From: Candidatus Altimarinota bacterium
GTDB taxonomy: Bacteria > Patescibacteriota > Gracilibacteria > UBA1369 > LOWO2-01-FULL-3
Length of the DNA: 64,000 nt
NCBI GenBank assembly: GCA_023231115.1
Contig: JALNWA010000004.1
Coordinates: forward strand, 1-64,000
Direction: 5' to 3'
Both the position numbers and the translations under genes were made by a program. Below the pieces are notes generated by a model. That model did not search any database. It was not told the origin of the DNA and saw nothing but the letters and a program-made list of their open reading frames with translations. Each line of letters begins with the position of its first letter. Positions within the stretch are counted from its first letter, which is position 1. Positions 36,069-45,771 of the stretch are shown here, piece after piece.

Positions 36069-37559
36069 ATGGATCACGGAAATGTTGTTTTAAGATTTGA
36101 CCAAGTATGTTTTCATTACGACCAAAATAAACCCATTTTAAATGAGGCGAGTTTTTCTGTCCGCGAAAATTCAAAAATAACAATAATGGGACAGAACGGC
36201 GCGGGAAAAAGCACGATTTTTAAATTGATTTTGGGAGCAACAGGAGCAAAAGAAGACATCACGTCCGACATGACACTCAAGCCAATTTCCGGCAAAGTGC
36301 ACATTTTAAATGGAGCCTCTGTCGGCATCGGACTTCAAGTTATGCCAAAAAGATTTTTCGAACATACTGTTTTGGAATATTTCGAAACAGCATTTTCAGA
36401 AAAAACATACAACATCGAAAAATTGATAAAAGATGTTCTGGAAGTTGTTCAATTCTCTACTCCCTTAGACAAAAAAATAAAAGATTTTTCCGGAGGACAA
36501 TTGGCAAGACTTCTTCTAGCGTATGCGATTATTCAAAAACCTGACATATTGTTGCTCGACGAGCCGACGAATAATCTTGATACAGAAGGCATAAATCACC
36601 TTACTGGATTTTTAATGAATTACGAAAAAACAGTTATCGTAATTTCGCATGACGCAGGTTTTTTAAATTGTTTCACTGACGGAGTTTTAAATTTGGACGT
36701 TTACACAAAAAAAGTTGAACAATATGTCGGAGATTATTTTGACGTAATAGAACAAATCGCGGGACAAATCGAACGTGAACAAAGAAAGAATGCTCAACTC
36801 GAAAAAAACATTCAGGACAGAAAAGATAAAGTTAATTTTTTCGCACACAAAGGAGGAAAAATGCGCAGACTCGCGAGCAAACTCCGCGATGAAGTTGCAG
36901 AAGATGAAGAGAATATGGTCGATGTAAAACGCGATGATAAAACAATTAAAAATTTTATTATTCCTGCGCAAACATGGTCTGACGTTGTCGTAAGAATTTC
37001 TTCAGTCGGAGTAATTTCAGATAACAAAAAAATTCCAAAAAAAGTGGAAATGAAACTTTTCAATCGCAGTAAACTTCGAATTACCGGACCAAACGGAATT
37101 GGGAAAAGCACTCTCCTTAGAGAATTAGCGGCAGGAGAATCAAAAGGAACATCAATCACAGAAGGCGTAAAAGTTGGCTACTATCAGCAAGATTTCGCAG
37201 GTTTAGATTTCGACAAAACTGTTTATGATTCACTCATGGAAGTTGCGGAAGACCCATCAAATGAAAAAATTTATGCAACCGGCGCACACTTTTTGCTGAC
37301 TTCCGAATTAATGAAAAATAAGGTTGAATCACTTTCAGAAGGACAAAAAGGTTTACTCTGTTATGCCCGTTTTGTTTTGCAAAAACCAGGATTGCTTATT
37401 TTGGATGAACCAACAAATCACATAAACTTTCGTCATTTACCAATCATCGCAAAAGCAATCGACGAATACGAAGGAGCGGTAATTTTGGTCTCACACATGC
37501 CGGAATTCATCGAACAAGTCACTCTAAATGAGCTACTCGATTTGCAAGAATTAAAATAA
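36069..37559 (+). CDS. ABC-F family ATP-binding protein
   Basis: The 496-residue protein has two ABC domains and no membrane segments. Domain 1 has GQNGAGKST, FSGGQLARLLLAYAI and LLLDEPTNNLD; domain 2 has GPNGIGKST, a variant signature LSEGQ and LLILDEPTNHI. A charged linker of about 90 residues with a KGGKMRRLASKLRDEVAED segment joins them. ABC-F proteins act on the ribosome in translation or antibiotic protection. The gene starts 71 bp after the efflux operon. Confidence 0.93.
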   Translation: MDHGNVVLRFDQVCFHYDQNKPILNEASFSVRENSKITIMGQNGAGKSTIFKLILGATGAKEDITSDMTLKPISGKVHILNGASVGIGLQVMPKRFFEHTVLEYFETAFSEKTYNIEKLIKDVLEVVQFSTPLDKKIKDFSGGQLARLLLAYAIIQKPDILLLDEPTNNLDTEGINHLTGFLMNYEKTVIVISHDAGFLNCFTDGVLNLDVYTKKVEQYVGDYFDVIEQIAGQIEREQRKNAQLEKNIQDRKDKVNFFAHKGGKMRRLASKLRDEVAEDEENMVDVKRDDKTIKNFIIPAQTWSDVVVRISSVGVISDNKKIPKKVEMKLFNRSKLRITGPNGIGKSTLLRELAAGESKGTSITEGVKVGYYQQDFAGLDFDKTVYDSLMEVAEDPSNEKIYATGAHFLLTSELMKNKVESLSEGQKGLLCYARFVLQKPGLLILDEPTNHINFRHLPIIAKAIDEYEGAVILVSHMPEFIEQVTLNELLDLQELK

Positions 37560-37561
37560 AA

Positions 37562-38971
37562 TTAGAATTCAACATTTACATTGTCCACATGGATATGGGC
37601 ATCTTCGGTATAGAAACCTATATTCCCTGAAGAATAAGGTCTTTCCGTGTCTGTAAAAGAAGTAATTTGCGAACCATTCACCCAAACGGTTATTTTGTTT
37701 GAAGCATCCTGCTCAATTTTCACGTCATACCACTGCCCTATCGGGAAAAGAACATCAGAGCCAGTCGCAAGAAAACGCTGTCCTCCGGCATATTCCGGAT
37801 CACGTTTTCCCAACTCCCAACCATTTGGTTTTGGAATAAAATAATAGAAATGATCATTGTCGGTATAATTCCAAACAACCCAAGCAACCTCCCACGCATT
37901 TGGAGATGAACCGGTACGAAGTTGTTGGACAGTAAAAATTTTAGACTGAAACTGAATTGCCCCGTCATACAAAGGACCGGTAACCAAACTTGCATGAGTG
38001 CTTCCCGCAGAATCAGCCACTTTCGGAGACAAATGAAGCAATTTATTGCTTCCCTCAGCCTCAATTCCAACGGTCCCATAACCTGCAAACTCAACACCCC
38101 ATGAACCAAAAGTTCCACCATCATCATAATTCGCAACAGAATATCCTGAGAAATCATCACTAAAGGAAGTGCTGTCAACAATCGGTGGATCAACTACCGG
38201 AGGATCAACTACAGGTGGATTATCAGGAGTATCGTCAATTGGAACATCAGGAGTGTCAGGCGTAACAGGAGTATCCGGCGTATCGACAGTATTGTTGTCA
38301 TCCGGAGTTATGTCGGTTGTATCATCTGTTTCATCATCAGGCACATAAACTTCTATACCCATCGCACGAACAATCATCTTCGACATCTCCGCTCTGTTAA
38401 TATAATTATATGGCTTAAAAAGGCCAGAATCATATCCTTCAACAATTGATAAATTATAAACAGTTTCGACAGAATCATAGAACCAATCCGTAGATTTAAC
38501 ATCAACAAAATTCGCATTTCCACTCAAATCTTTTTCAAATTCAAAAGCCCGAATTATCATCGCCGCAAATTCAGCCCTGCTGACAGCCCTGCTTGGTCCA
38601 TAAGTAGAATCTTCATAACCAGAAATAATACCAAGCGATTTCGCCATTTCAATATAAGGATAAGCCCACGAATATTTTGGAACATCTTTAAATGAAGGAA
38701 TAGCAGAAACAACCAATTCAGCATCAGTATAACCGACAGCTTTCACGACAATTTTAGCCGCCATTTCTCTGGTGACATTGGCAGAAGGGTCAAAAGCAGG
38801 CTTGAGTCCGTCAATAACCCCAACGGCAACCAAATCTTGAACATACGCATAATACCAATCGCTTGTTTTAACATCCGAGAATGAATCAGCAAAAACAACG
38901 GAATTCATCGAAACAAAGGCAAAAACCACAAGCCCTGTAATAAATTTTCGAGATGTATAAATATCAAACAT
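37562..38971 (-). CDS. S-layer-homology surface protein with concanavalin-like C-terminal domain
   Basis: The 469-residue protein has a signal peptide (residues 1-28), three SLH repeats (SDVKTSDWYYAYVQDLVAVG; FKDVPKYSWAYPYIEMAKSL; FVDVKSTDWFYDSVETVYNL), a Pro/Asp/Thr-rich linker with repeated PVVDPP units (about 205-270) and a C-terminal jelly-roll domain of about 200 residues similar to LamG/DUF1080-type laminarin-binding folds. SLH repeats normally anchor proteins to a cell-wall polymer, so this is probably displayed on the cell surface with the C-domain binding glycans. It converges with the ABC-F gene, 2 bp apart. Confidence 0.9.
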   Translation of the reverse strand: MFDIYTSRKFITGLVVFAFVSMNSVVFADSFSDVKTSDWYYAYVQDLVAVGVIDGLKPAFDPSANVTREMAAKIVVKAVGYTDAELVVSAIPSFKDVPKYSWAYPYIEMAKSLGIISGYEDSTYGPSRAVSRAEFAAMIIRAFEFEKDLSGNANFVDVKSTDWFYDSVETVYNLSIVEGYDSGLFKPYNYINRAEMSKMIVRAMGIEVYVPDDETDDTTDITPDDNNTVDTPDTPVTPDTPDVPIDDTPDNPPVVDPPVVDPPIVDSTSFSDDFSGYSVANYDDGGTFGSWGVEFAGYGTVGIEAEGSNKLLHLSPKVADSAGSTHASLVTGPLYDGAIQFQSKIFTVQQLRTGSSPNAWEVAWVVWNYTDNDHFYYFIPKPNGWELGKRDPEYAGGQRFLATGSDVLFPIGQWYDVKIEQDASNKITVWVNGSQITSFTDTERPYSSGNIGFYTEDAHIHVDNVNVEF

Positions 38972-38974
38972 TTT

Positions 38975-39553
38975 TTACTCTGCTACACTACCTGAATACC
39001 AAACATCCACTCTAACCAATTTTGAATATGAATCAGAACTGATATTTACACTGACTTCAAGCCCATCAGAACCCGTCACCCCATAAGACGCTCCACTACC
39101 TTCACTTGATTGAGATGTAATTTTCCATGGAGCTTGTGAAAATAAATTTTTATAGAAATCTTTAACCGTTTTAACAGTTTCTGTTGTTTGAATTGTAATA
39201 CTTTGATTTACATACCCCTCACTTCCATCATCAGAAGCTGATGTGATTTTTCCTTTGCCGTAAACCAAACCTGCAGGAAATCCGCTTGGGGCATCAACTG
39301 ATTCAGCCTTATCAAATTCTTGAAGTTCCATTTTTGAACCGAATTCAGCATATGTTTCCATCATTTTTGCAACATCTTCAGGATTGTTTGGATCATAATC
39401 TTTGGCAATTTCTTGTTGAACCTCTGCCAACTCTTTATAATTTTCAATTGCTTCTTTTGTTATCGTTTCATCTGATTTTTCCTTTGAGCCGCATCCCAAA
39501 AAAGACAGGGAAATAGCCACCACCATCATTAAGGCAATGAAATTCTTTTTCAT
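38975..39553 (-). CDS. Lipoprotein of unknown function
   Basis: I place the start at 39553, giving MKKNFIALMMVVAISLSFLG followed by Cys21 as the lipobox cysteine; the longer ORF from 39631 adds an unlikely hydrophobic leader. The 192-residue product has a helical part (EAIENYKELAEVQQEIAKDY) and a C-terminal alpha/beta domain with VKDFYKNLFSQAPWKITSQS. Its stop is 3 bp before the start of the SLH gene, so it probably leads that two-gene operon. Confidence 0.85.
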   Translation of the reverse strand: MKKNFIALMMVVAISLSFLGCGSKEKSDETITKEAIENYKELAEVQQEIAKDYDPNNPEDVAKMMETYAEFGSKMELQEFDKAESVDAPSGFPAGLVYGKGKITSASDDGSEGYVNQSITIQTTETVKTVKDFYKNLFSQAPWKITSQSSEGSGASYGVTGSDGLEVSVNISSDSYSKLVRVDVWYSGSVAE

Positions 39554-39681
39554 ATTTTTTATTTTATAAAATAATATATATATATAAGGATACCAAATAA
39601 AGGAGGGTTTTAGCAAATTATTTGCAATCACATAATAATTATAGGAAAATTAACTGTTAGGATATCAATAACCTCATTCTG

Positions 39682-42399
39682 ATGCATAAAAAAATTTACA
39701 TTCCAATAATTATTATTACCGGAATTTTAGCGGCCGCATTTTTTTTATATCTTCCAAATGCAAAAAATTATTTCACAAGCGTCGTTTCGACTGACACAGA
39801 TGCGGAAACTAAAGTGGCGGCATTTTCGGATGTGAATTCGAGTAATCAATTTTTCGATGCCGTGAATTTTGTAAAATCACAAAACTTTGTAAACGGATAT
39901 GATGACGGAACTTACAAACCAAGTAGCCAAATAAATCGCGCAGAATTTGTAAAAATTATTATCGGCGCAATTTTCACGGAAAATGAAATTTCACAATGCA
40001 CACCAACAAAAACTTTTTCCGATGTAAACGAAAACGATTGGTTTTACAAATATGTTTGCACGGCCTCAAATAACGGAATTGTCGGAGGTTACGCAGATGG
40101 CTCATTCAAGCCCGCAAATTACATAAATTTTTCCGAGGCTTCAAAAATTATTGTAAATGCTTTCGGTTACCAAACTTCACCGAGTGAACTTTGGTACCAA
40201 TCATTTATTGAAAAACTGGAAGAATTAAAAGCAATTCCAACAACCATTTGTTCAGTTTCAAAAAACATTTCACGCGGAGAAATGGCGGAAATGATTTACA
40301 GATTAAAAGAAAAAATCACAAATAAAAGTTCCAGAAATTTTTTCACAGGTGACGTAAAAACAGTTGCATCAACAACATTCGTAAAATCATATAGACTAAA
40401 AGAAAATTCAGACACATTTGGTATAGTTGAAACTTCAGACGGCGGATACGCATTGACAGGCAATACTTGGACACCAACAGAACTATGCGGTTACAGTATG
40501 TTCTTCATCAAAACAGACAACTCAGGGGACAAACAATGGAATAAACTTTTCCACAATTGCAGTTCTGAAGGTTATGCAATTACTCAATTAACAGACGGCA
40601 ATCTAGTAGCCGCCGGACAAGTCAGCGGCGAATTTAGAACAGACGAAGAACAAGCGGAACTTGAAGGACAAGGAGATAATTTCTTGGTTAAACTTGATAA
40701 TAACGGAAATAATATTTGGACAAGAACAGTAAGTCAACAAAGCACGGATCGTCCAGCGAAACTTTTACCGACATCAAACGGCGGATTTACAATGTCGGGA
40801 TCGACAGGAACACTTGTCGGACAATTCGATGTCGCGGACATTCAAGATGTTTTGGAACTTGGAAATTTTGATGCTGACGGCGAGACAAATTGGTTCAAAA
40901 AAATCGAAGGTGACGAAAACATGATGACCTCCGCGAACAAAACAAAAGACGGCGGATATATCATGATTGCGAATGTAAAACTCGTTGAAGAAAATGACCA
41001 AAAAGTCCCCGCTCTAGTAAAATTAAAATCAAACGGAACATTCGATTGGGCTACAGGACTTGAAAATTTACCGATTGAAATCCCAAATTTGATAATAAAT
41101 CCCGACGGAAAAACTTTCACAGTAGGAACTCCAAACAAAATGCACTTAGCGTTCGGACAATTCATGAACGCTGAACAAACCGACGACGGCGGATATATTG
41201 CGCTCGGAAGTTATTTCTCAGCAATATCGACAGCAGAAATTAACAAAGGAGTTGAAAACGCCTTCGGACAATCAAAATTTGTAGGCGTAAAAGTCGATTC
41301 AAAAGGCAAATTACAATGGGCAAGAACAATTAATATAAAAAAATTCTTGGAAGAAAGTGTAATGAAAAAAACTTCAGACGGCGGATACATAATCATGGGA
41401 AATAATTATGTTGGTGGATATATCAACGAAGACGCAATGGCTCAAGCAAAAATATACGAACAAATGATGGAAGATTATTATGCAAAATATCCGGTTATGA
41501 GCGAAGAGACTCCGGAATCAAAGAAAGCATTGGACGAAATTTCTGCAGAAATCGAATCATGGCAATCAGGGCTGGGTGTAAGAAATATTACATTGGTAAA
41601 ATTGGATAAAAATTTCAATTATCAATGGGGCAAAAATATCGGCGGAACAAAAGATTTGGACGGTTATGACATAATCCAAACCTCGGATTCCGGCTACGCA
41701 ATCACAGGAACATGGCACACAGGAATTAAAAGAAAAGTTTTAACTTCAATATTAGAATACACAGAAGCCATGATTATGAAATTGGATTTAAACGGAAATT
41801 TGGGCAACGACAACGGACTTGTCGCAGATTTTAGCGACATAGAATTAAGCGATGTAAGTGTGTACGTAGTCGCAAACAAATTAAGTTCACCAGAACTTGT
41901 CATCGAATATCCGATGGAAAATGTTGTAAGGACAATAAATTTAACAAATAAAGACGGCGTAAAAACAATCGGTTCAGAAACAGCGACCTATCAAGCGCAA
42001 ATTTGCAGTGAAACGACAAACACTTTAACAGTAACAGGCGGCACAACCACACCAACAACAAAAACACGCGCGCAAATGAAATACGACGAAACAGTTGCAA
42101 TAGAAGCCAAAACAACAAAAGGAATATTGGTAAATGACGAAATAAGTCCAATTTTAAAAGAAGTATTCACAGATGTAAAATTGTGGGACGACGACGTAAG
42201 CGGATGGGTCGCATACAGATTTAGCAGACTGGTTACGGAAACTGACATAAACAAAGTAATAACAAAATTGGAAGCACTTGGTTACGGAATCGACAGCAAC
42301 GCAAACAAAGATTTCACCGCAACAAAAATCGGATTAACACTAAATTTCCATTTTTATCTCGGCGACACAAACACAGGAAGACTTGATGTAATGTACTAA
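39682..42399 (+). CDS. SLH-domain surface protein with repeat-rich propeller-like body
   Basis: The 905-residue protein has an N-terminal membrane or signal segment (residues 5-24), three SLH-like repeats (SDVNSSNQFFDAVNFVKSQN; SDVNENDWFYKYVCTASNNG; a weaker third to residue 215) and then six or more units containing (T/S)xDGGYxxxG, for example TSDGGYALTG, SNGGFTMSG, TKDGGYIMIA and TSDSGYAITG. Units of about 50-100 residues like these are typical of beta-propeller or delta-60-type repeats. The C-terminal 180 residues are a separate domain. It diverges from the SLH gene pair at 37562-39553. Confidence 0.88.
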   Translation: MHKKIYIPIIIITGILAAAFFLYLPNAKNYFTSVVSTDTDAETKVAAFSDVNSSNQFFDAVNFVKSQNFVNGYDDGTYKPSSQINRAEFVKIIIGAIFTENEISQCTPTKTFSDVNENDWFYKYVCTASNNGIVGGYADGSFKPANYINFSEASKIIVNAFGYQTSPSELWYQSFIEKLEELKAIPTTICSVSKNISRGEMAEMIYRLKEKITNKSSRNFFTGDVKTVASTTFVKSYRLKENSDTFGIVETSDGGYALTGNTWTPTELCGYSMFFIKTDNSGDKQWNKLFHNCSSEGYAITQLTDGNLVAAGQVSGEFRTDEEQAELEGQGDNFLVKLDNNGNNIWTRTVSQQSTDRPAKLLPTSNGGFTMSGSTGTLVGQFDVADIQDVLELGNFDADGETNWFKKIEGDENMMTSANKTKDGGYIMIANVKLVEENDQKVPALVKLKSNGTFDWATGLENLPIEIPNLIINPDGKTFTVGTPNKMHLAFGQFMNAEQTDDGGYIALGSYFSAISTAEINKGVENAFGQSKFVGVKVDSKGKLQWARTINIKKFLEESVMKKTSDGGYIIMGNNYVGGYINEDAMAQAKIYEQMMEDYYAKYPVMSEETPESKKALDEISAEIESWQSGLGVRNITLVKLDKNFNYQWGKNIGGTKDLDGYDIIQTSDSGYAITGTWHTGIKRKVLTSILEYTEAMIMKLDLNGNLGNDNGLVADFSDIELSDVSVYVVANKLSSPELVIEYPMENVVRTINLTNKDGVKTIGSETATYQAQICSETTNTLTVTGGTTTPTTKTRAQMKYDETVAIEAKTTKGILVNDEISPILKEVFTDVKLWDDDVSGWVAYRFSRLVTETDINKVITKLEALGYGIDSNANKDFTATKIGLTLNFHFYLGDTNTGRLDVMY

Positions 42400-42450
42400 T
42401 TCACAATTTTTTTGTATAATAATTCTCGTAAACCTCTAACCAAAATTTCT

Positions 42451-43347
42451 ATGAAAAAATATTGGCAAATAAAACCATGGTTGTTTATCGTTGTACTTTT
42501 AGTATTAGTCATAAGTATCCTTTTCGCATTCGGCAACAATAACAATTCTGGATCAGGCGTGTCCTACGACATGGGAATTTCAGCTCCCGCTCCTGCAATG
42601 GACGTAGACAGCAGAAGCATGCTAAAAAGCGAAAGCGCAGGCAATGGAGCAATGACAACATCCACAACACAGGCAACCGAAAGAATGATAATTAAAAATG
42701 GAAATCTTTCCCTCGTAGTTGATGATGTAAGAAAATCCTCTGACGATATTATAAAATACACTGAAGAAAAAGGTGGATTTTTGGTATCAAGCAATGTAAG
42801 CAAAGAAGGAATAGACTTAGACGGATACATTACTGTAAGAATCCCCTCCTCACTTTTAGAAAGCACAATGGCTTACATTAAAGAAATGGGCGAAGTCCAA
42901 AATGAACATATTGACGGACAGGATATCACGGAAGAATACACAGATCTCGAATCAAAATTGGGAAATCTTGAAGCAACCGAACAACAATTTTTGCAAATCA
43001 TGAAAAAAGCTGTAAAAGTCGAAGACGTTTTGGCAGTACAAAGAGAACTTGGATACGTTCGCGAAAATATAGAAATAACTAAAGGCAGAATAAAATATTT
43101 AAAAGAAAGCGTGGATTTATCAAGTCTTACAGTTTATTTATCAACAAATCCCGCAACACTTCCTGTCATAAACGAAGAAGATCAATGGAAACCTCTTGCA
43201 ATATTGAAAGACGCTTTGCGTTCACTTTTGGATACAGGAAAAACAATAGTAAACGGCATAATCTGGATTGGAGTTTACCTACCGATAATCACTATTGTTC
43301 TATTTGTTGCATGGTTGATAAGAAGACGAATTCGAAGGAATAAATAA
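42451..43347 (+). CDS. DUF4349 domain membrane protein
   Basis: The start at 42451 gives MKKYWQIKPWLFIVVLLVLV, a clean N-terminal membrane segment; the ATG at 42412 adds 13 residues. The body matches DUF4349: MIIKNGNLSLVVDDVRKSSD, a coiled coil (DLESKLGNLEATEQQFLQIM) and a C-terminal membrane helix (YLPIITIVLFVAWLIRRRIR). Function is unknown. It follows the large SLH protein gene by 51 bp and ends at a bidirectional terminator. Confidence 0.9.
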   Translation: MKKYWQIKPWLFIVVLLVLVISILFAFGNNNNSGSGVSYDMGISAPAPAMDVDSRSMLKSESAGNGAMTTSTTQATERMIIKNGNLSLVVDDVRKSSDDIIKYTEEKGGFLVSSNVSKEGIDLDGYITVRIPSSLLESTMAYIKEMGEVQNEHIDGQDITEEYTDLESKLGNLEATEQQFLQIMKKAVKVEDVLAVQRELGYVRENIEITKGRIKYLKESVDLSSLTVYLSTNPATLPVINEEDQWKPLAILKDALRSLLDTGKTIVNGIIWIGVYLPIITIVLFVAWLIRRRIRRNK

Positions 43348-43361
43348 AACAGATAATCAAT

Positions 43362-43393
43362 AAAAACGGCCCTCAAAAAAGAGAGCCGTTTTT
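43362..43393. terminator. Bidirectional intrinsic terminator
   Basis: A 13-bp stem with one mismatch (43362-43374 with 43381-43393) closes a 6-nt A loop, with T-runs on both strands. It lies between the convergent DUF4349 and radical SAM genes and can serve both. Confidence 0.88.
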
Positions 43394-43400
43394 ATGTTTT

Positions 43401-44558
43401 TCACATCGCACTTGCAGGCTGATTTTTTTCACCGTCTTTTGTCCTAAGTCCGATTATTTCACCATTTTCCATGTCATATCCAAACGTTCCATCCTTCTTC
43501 ATATGAAATGGATCGATGAAGCTCTTGCCAAGATTTGGCGTACAACACTGCAATCTTGGCAACAATGTCCCCGGCAGACGTTTTACAAGCTCACGCATTA
43601 TTTCCATAGATCTCTCAAGTGTCACACATTTTTCCCTCGGAATTCCGCTTTTTATAGGATGAATCAAGTCTTTCGGGAACACACCATGCTCCGCAAGTTT
43701 CGTATACATCTCACGCAAAACATTCGGATCGTCATTAACACCTTTCAAAATCGGATGATTTGTACGAAGCCCAATTCCCATACCTCGAAAAATCCGCATC
43801 ACATCAACGAATCCATGCGTTATTTCCCTAGGATGCAAAATCTGAATCGAAATAACCAGCGGATTTAAATGTCGAATAGCCTCAATCATTTCAGGATTAT
43901 TTAATATGGTTGACGGCATAACAACTGGTTCTCTGGTATTAATACTGAAATGAATCGGCGGAACTCCGCGCAATCCCCTTTTTCGATTTAATTGATCTCT
44001 CTGCAAAGCGATTTTTTCTATAAGCGCAGGTTTTACAGTCAATGGTTCCCCTCCACTCATTATAATATCGAAAATATTATCCCCTCCAATCGAATCAAGA
44101 TCTTCGAACGCCTGATTTATCGCTTCATCACTTAATACGCTTATCGTGTCATTAACATTTTTTCTGAAACAATGCGTACATCTTTGGTGACAAACGGAAG
44201 TCACGGTCATTATTACACTGCCTATGTATTTTTGCGTTATGGCAGGCGATTTTGTAACCCTTCTGTTTTCAATTGAAACAAGATGCCCGACATCATTGTC
44301 GGTGGCAATATCGGATTCATCCGGAAGAATAACAGATAAAAGAGGATCATTCAGATCCGCTGGCATCCCTATAACATTTTGAAGATATTCCCCTGCAACA
44401 GCGAATGGATGCCCTTTCGCGATAGCTTTTCGAGATGCATCTATTCGATCATGGATTTCCGGCATAACAGCTTCCATGTCGTCAGGATTACGAATAATCC
44501 TTTTTGGACGTGTAGTTGTAATGTTTTCCGGCAATGAATGTATTGATTGTAGTGTCAT
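43401..44558 (-). CDS. Lysine 2,3-aminomutase-like radical SAM enzyme
   Basis: The 385-residue protein has the radical-SAM cluster CHQRCTHC (Cys123, Cys127, Cys130), MSGGEP (167-172) for SAM binding, and KamA-family blocks (IHFSINTREPVVMPS, LRTNHPILKGVNDD). KamA-type enzymes use PLP and move the alpha-amino group of lysine to the beta position; EpmB relatives make beta-lysine for EF-P. Which of these applies is not clear, as no epmA or efp is nearby. The leader upstream has mutually exclusive hairpins that suggest control by attenuation. Confidence 0.87.
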   Translation of the reverse strand: MTLQSIHSLPENITTTRPKRIIRNPDDMEAVMPEIHDRIDASRKAIAKGHPFAVAGEYLQNVIGMPADLNDPLLSVILPDESDIATDNDVGHLVSIENRRVTKSPAITQKYIGSVIMTVTSVCHQRCTHCFRKNVNDTISVLSDEAINQAFEDLDSIGGDNIFDIIMSGGEPLTVKPALIEKIALQRDQLNRKRGLRGVPPIHFSINTREPVVMPSTILNNPEMIEAIRHLNPLVISIQILHPREITHGFVDVMRIFRGMGIGLRTNHPILKGVNDDPNVLREMYTKLAEHGVFPKDLIHPIKSGIPREKCVTLERSMEIMRELVKRLPGTLLPRLQCCTPNLGKSFIDPFHMKKDGTFGYDMENGEIIGLRTKDGEKNQPASAM

Positions 44559-44581
44559 GATTTATTTTAATTAGTAAATAC

Positions 44582-44606
44582 AAAAAAAACGCTTCCTTCC
44601 GAAGCG
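44582..44606 (-). terminator. Terminator hairpin in the leader of the radical SAM gene
   Basis: On the minus strand CGCTTC (44606-44601) pairs with GAAGCG (44595-44590) around a 5-nt loop, followed by eight T residues. It lies 24 bp upstream of the start codon of the gene it precedes, and no other minus-strand gene ends here, so it is placed to stop transcription before the gene. Confidence 0.7.
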
Positions 44607-44646
44607 CCATATTTATTTATTCAAACATAAAATAGCTAGCTTCGGA
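44598..44646 (-). promoter_or_regulatory. Putative antiterminator of the radical SAM leader
   Basis: On the minus strand TCCGAAGC (44646-44639) is perfectly complementary to GCTTCGGA (44605-44598), which contains most of the 5' arm of the terminator. The two hairpins cannot coexist, the form of a transcription attenuator or riboswitch expression platform. The upstream part (about 44650-44780) has no riboswitch class that I recognise. Confidence 0.5.
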
Positions 44647-44802
44647 AAAAGTTATTAAAGTAAAATTTACGCCAGCTCCTATTTATATTTTCTAACATAA
44701 TCATTTTTATGACTTATCTATACTCTATAAACGGTAAAATTTTAAAACTGTTACAAGAAAACTTCTTGGCAGTAAAAATTTAGAGAGTAATATATCACCT
44801 AT

Positions 44803-45771
44803 ATGGACATTTTTTACCCGATACAATTACTCGCAGATTTTGTAAGTTATAATTTAGTAGGATTGGCTAAAGGATCATATTTAGCGAATACTATAAACTT
44901 TTTCATTTACGACGTAATTAAAATCGGCCTACTTCTTTTGATTATAAATTTCGTAATGGCCATCGTGAATTATTATTTCCCGATGGAAAAAGCCAGAGAC
45001 ATTTTGACAAAAAAACGCTGGTTCGGAATGAATTATTTGATAGCCGCACTTTTGGGCGTAGTTACGCCATTTTGCTCTTGTTCCTCAATTCCACTTTTCA
45101 TTGGATTTACAGGCGCGGGAATTCCATTGGGAATTACATTCGCTTTCCTGATAAGCTCGCCATTAATCAACGAATCATCTCTCTACCTTTTTCCGGCGAT
45201 GTTCGGGATGAAAGTCACAATTTTATATAATTTATTTGGACTGACAATCGCCGTCCTTGGCGGAATGTTAATTCAAAGATTAAAACTGGAAAAATACATT
45301 CTGCCCGATCTTCTAAAATTTAAACCAAAATCAAAAGAAGAACTCGGCAAAATTCCTTTAAAATTATTGATAAGATATTTTTTGGAAAGAGGGATGAGCA
45401 TAACAAAAAAAATCTTCCCTTATTTAATTCTCGGAGTCGCTGTGGGAGCCATTATTCACGGCTTCGTTCCACAAAGTATAATTGAAAATTATTTATCATC
45501 AAAGTCTTTGTGGACTGTGCCGTTGGCAGTTTTATTTGGCACCCCGCTTTACGCAAATTCCGTCAGCGTACTACCGATAATGGAAGCGCTCGCAGGAAAA
45601 GGAGTCCCACTGGGCACTGTTTTAGCCTTCATGACGGCAATCGTGACCTTATCTCTTCCCGAAGCAATCATTCTGAAAAAAGTCATGCGCTGGCAACTCT
45701 TGGCAATATTTTTCGGAATTACAATCGTCGGAATTATAATTATGGGCTACTTATTTAACGCTATTTTCTAA
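44803..45771 (+). CDS. Permease of the YraQ/ArsP (UPF0718/DUF318) family
   Basis: The 322-residue protein has about eight membrane segments and the family signature VVTPFCSCSSIPLFIGFTGA, followed by GIPLGITFAFLISSPLINES; the second half repeats the pattern as LFGTPLYANSVSVLP and KGVPLGTVLAFMTA. Family members include ArsP, which exports organoarsenicals, but most substrates are unknown. The Cys pair in the CSCSS segment may bind the substrate. It is the only plus-strand gene here and shares its upstream region with the divergent radical SAM gene. Confidence 0.9.
   Translation: MDIFYPIQLLADFVSYNLVGLAKGSYLANTINFFIYDVIKIGLLLLIINFVMAIVNYYFPMEKARDILTKKRWFGMNYLIAALLGVVTPFCSCSSIPLFIGFTGAGIPLGITFAFLISSPLINESSLYLFPAMFGMKVTILYNLFGLTIAVLGGMLIQRLKLEKYILPDLLKFKPKSKEELGKIPLKLLIRYFLERGMSITKKIFPYLILGVAVGAIIHGFVPQSIIENYLSSKSLWTVPLAVLFGTPLYANSVSVLPIMEALAGKGVPLGTVLAFMTAIVTLSLPEAIILKKVMRWQLLAIFFGITIVGIIIMGYLFNAIF

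Noticed and set aside
44582-44802. Known lysine riboswitch or T-box upstream of the radical SAM gene
   Set aside because: The leader is AT-rich and I cannot see the conserved core of either class, so only the attenuator form is claimed.
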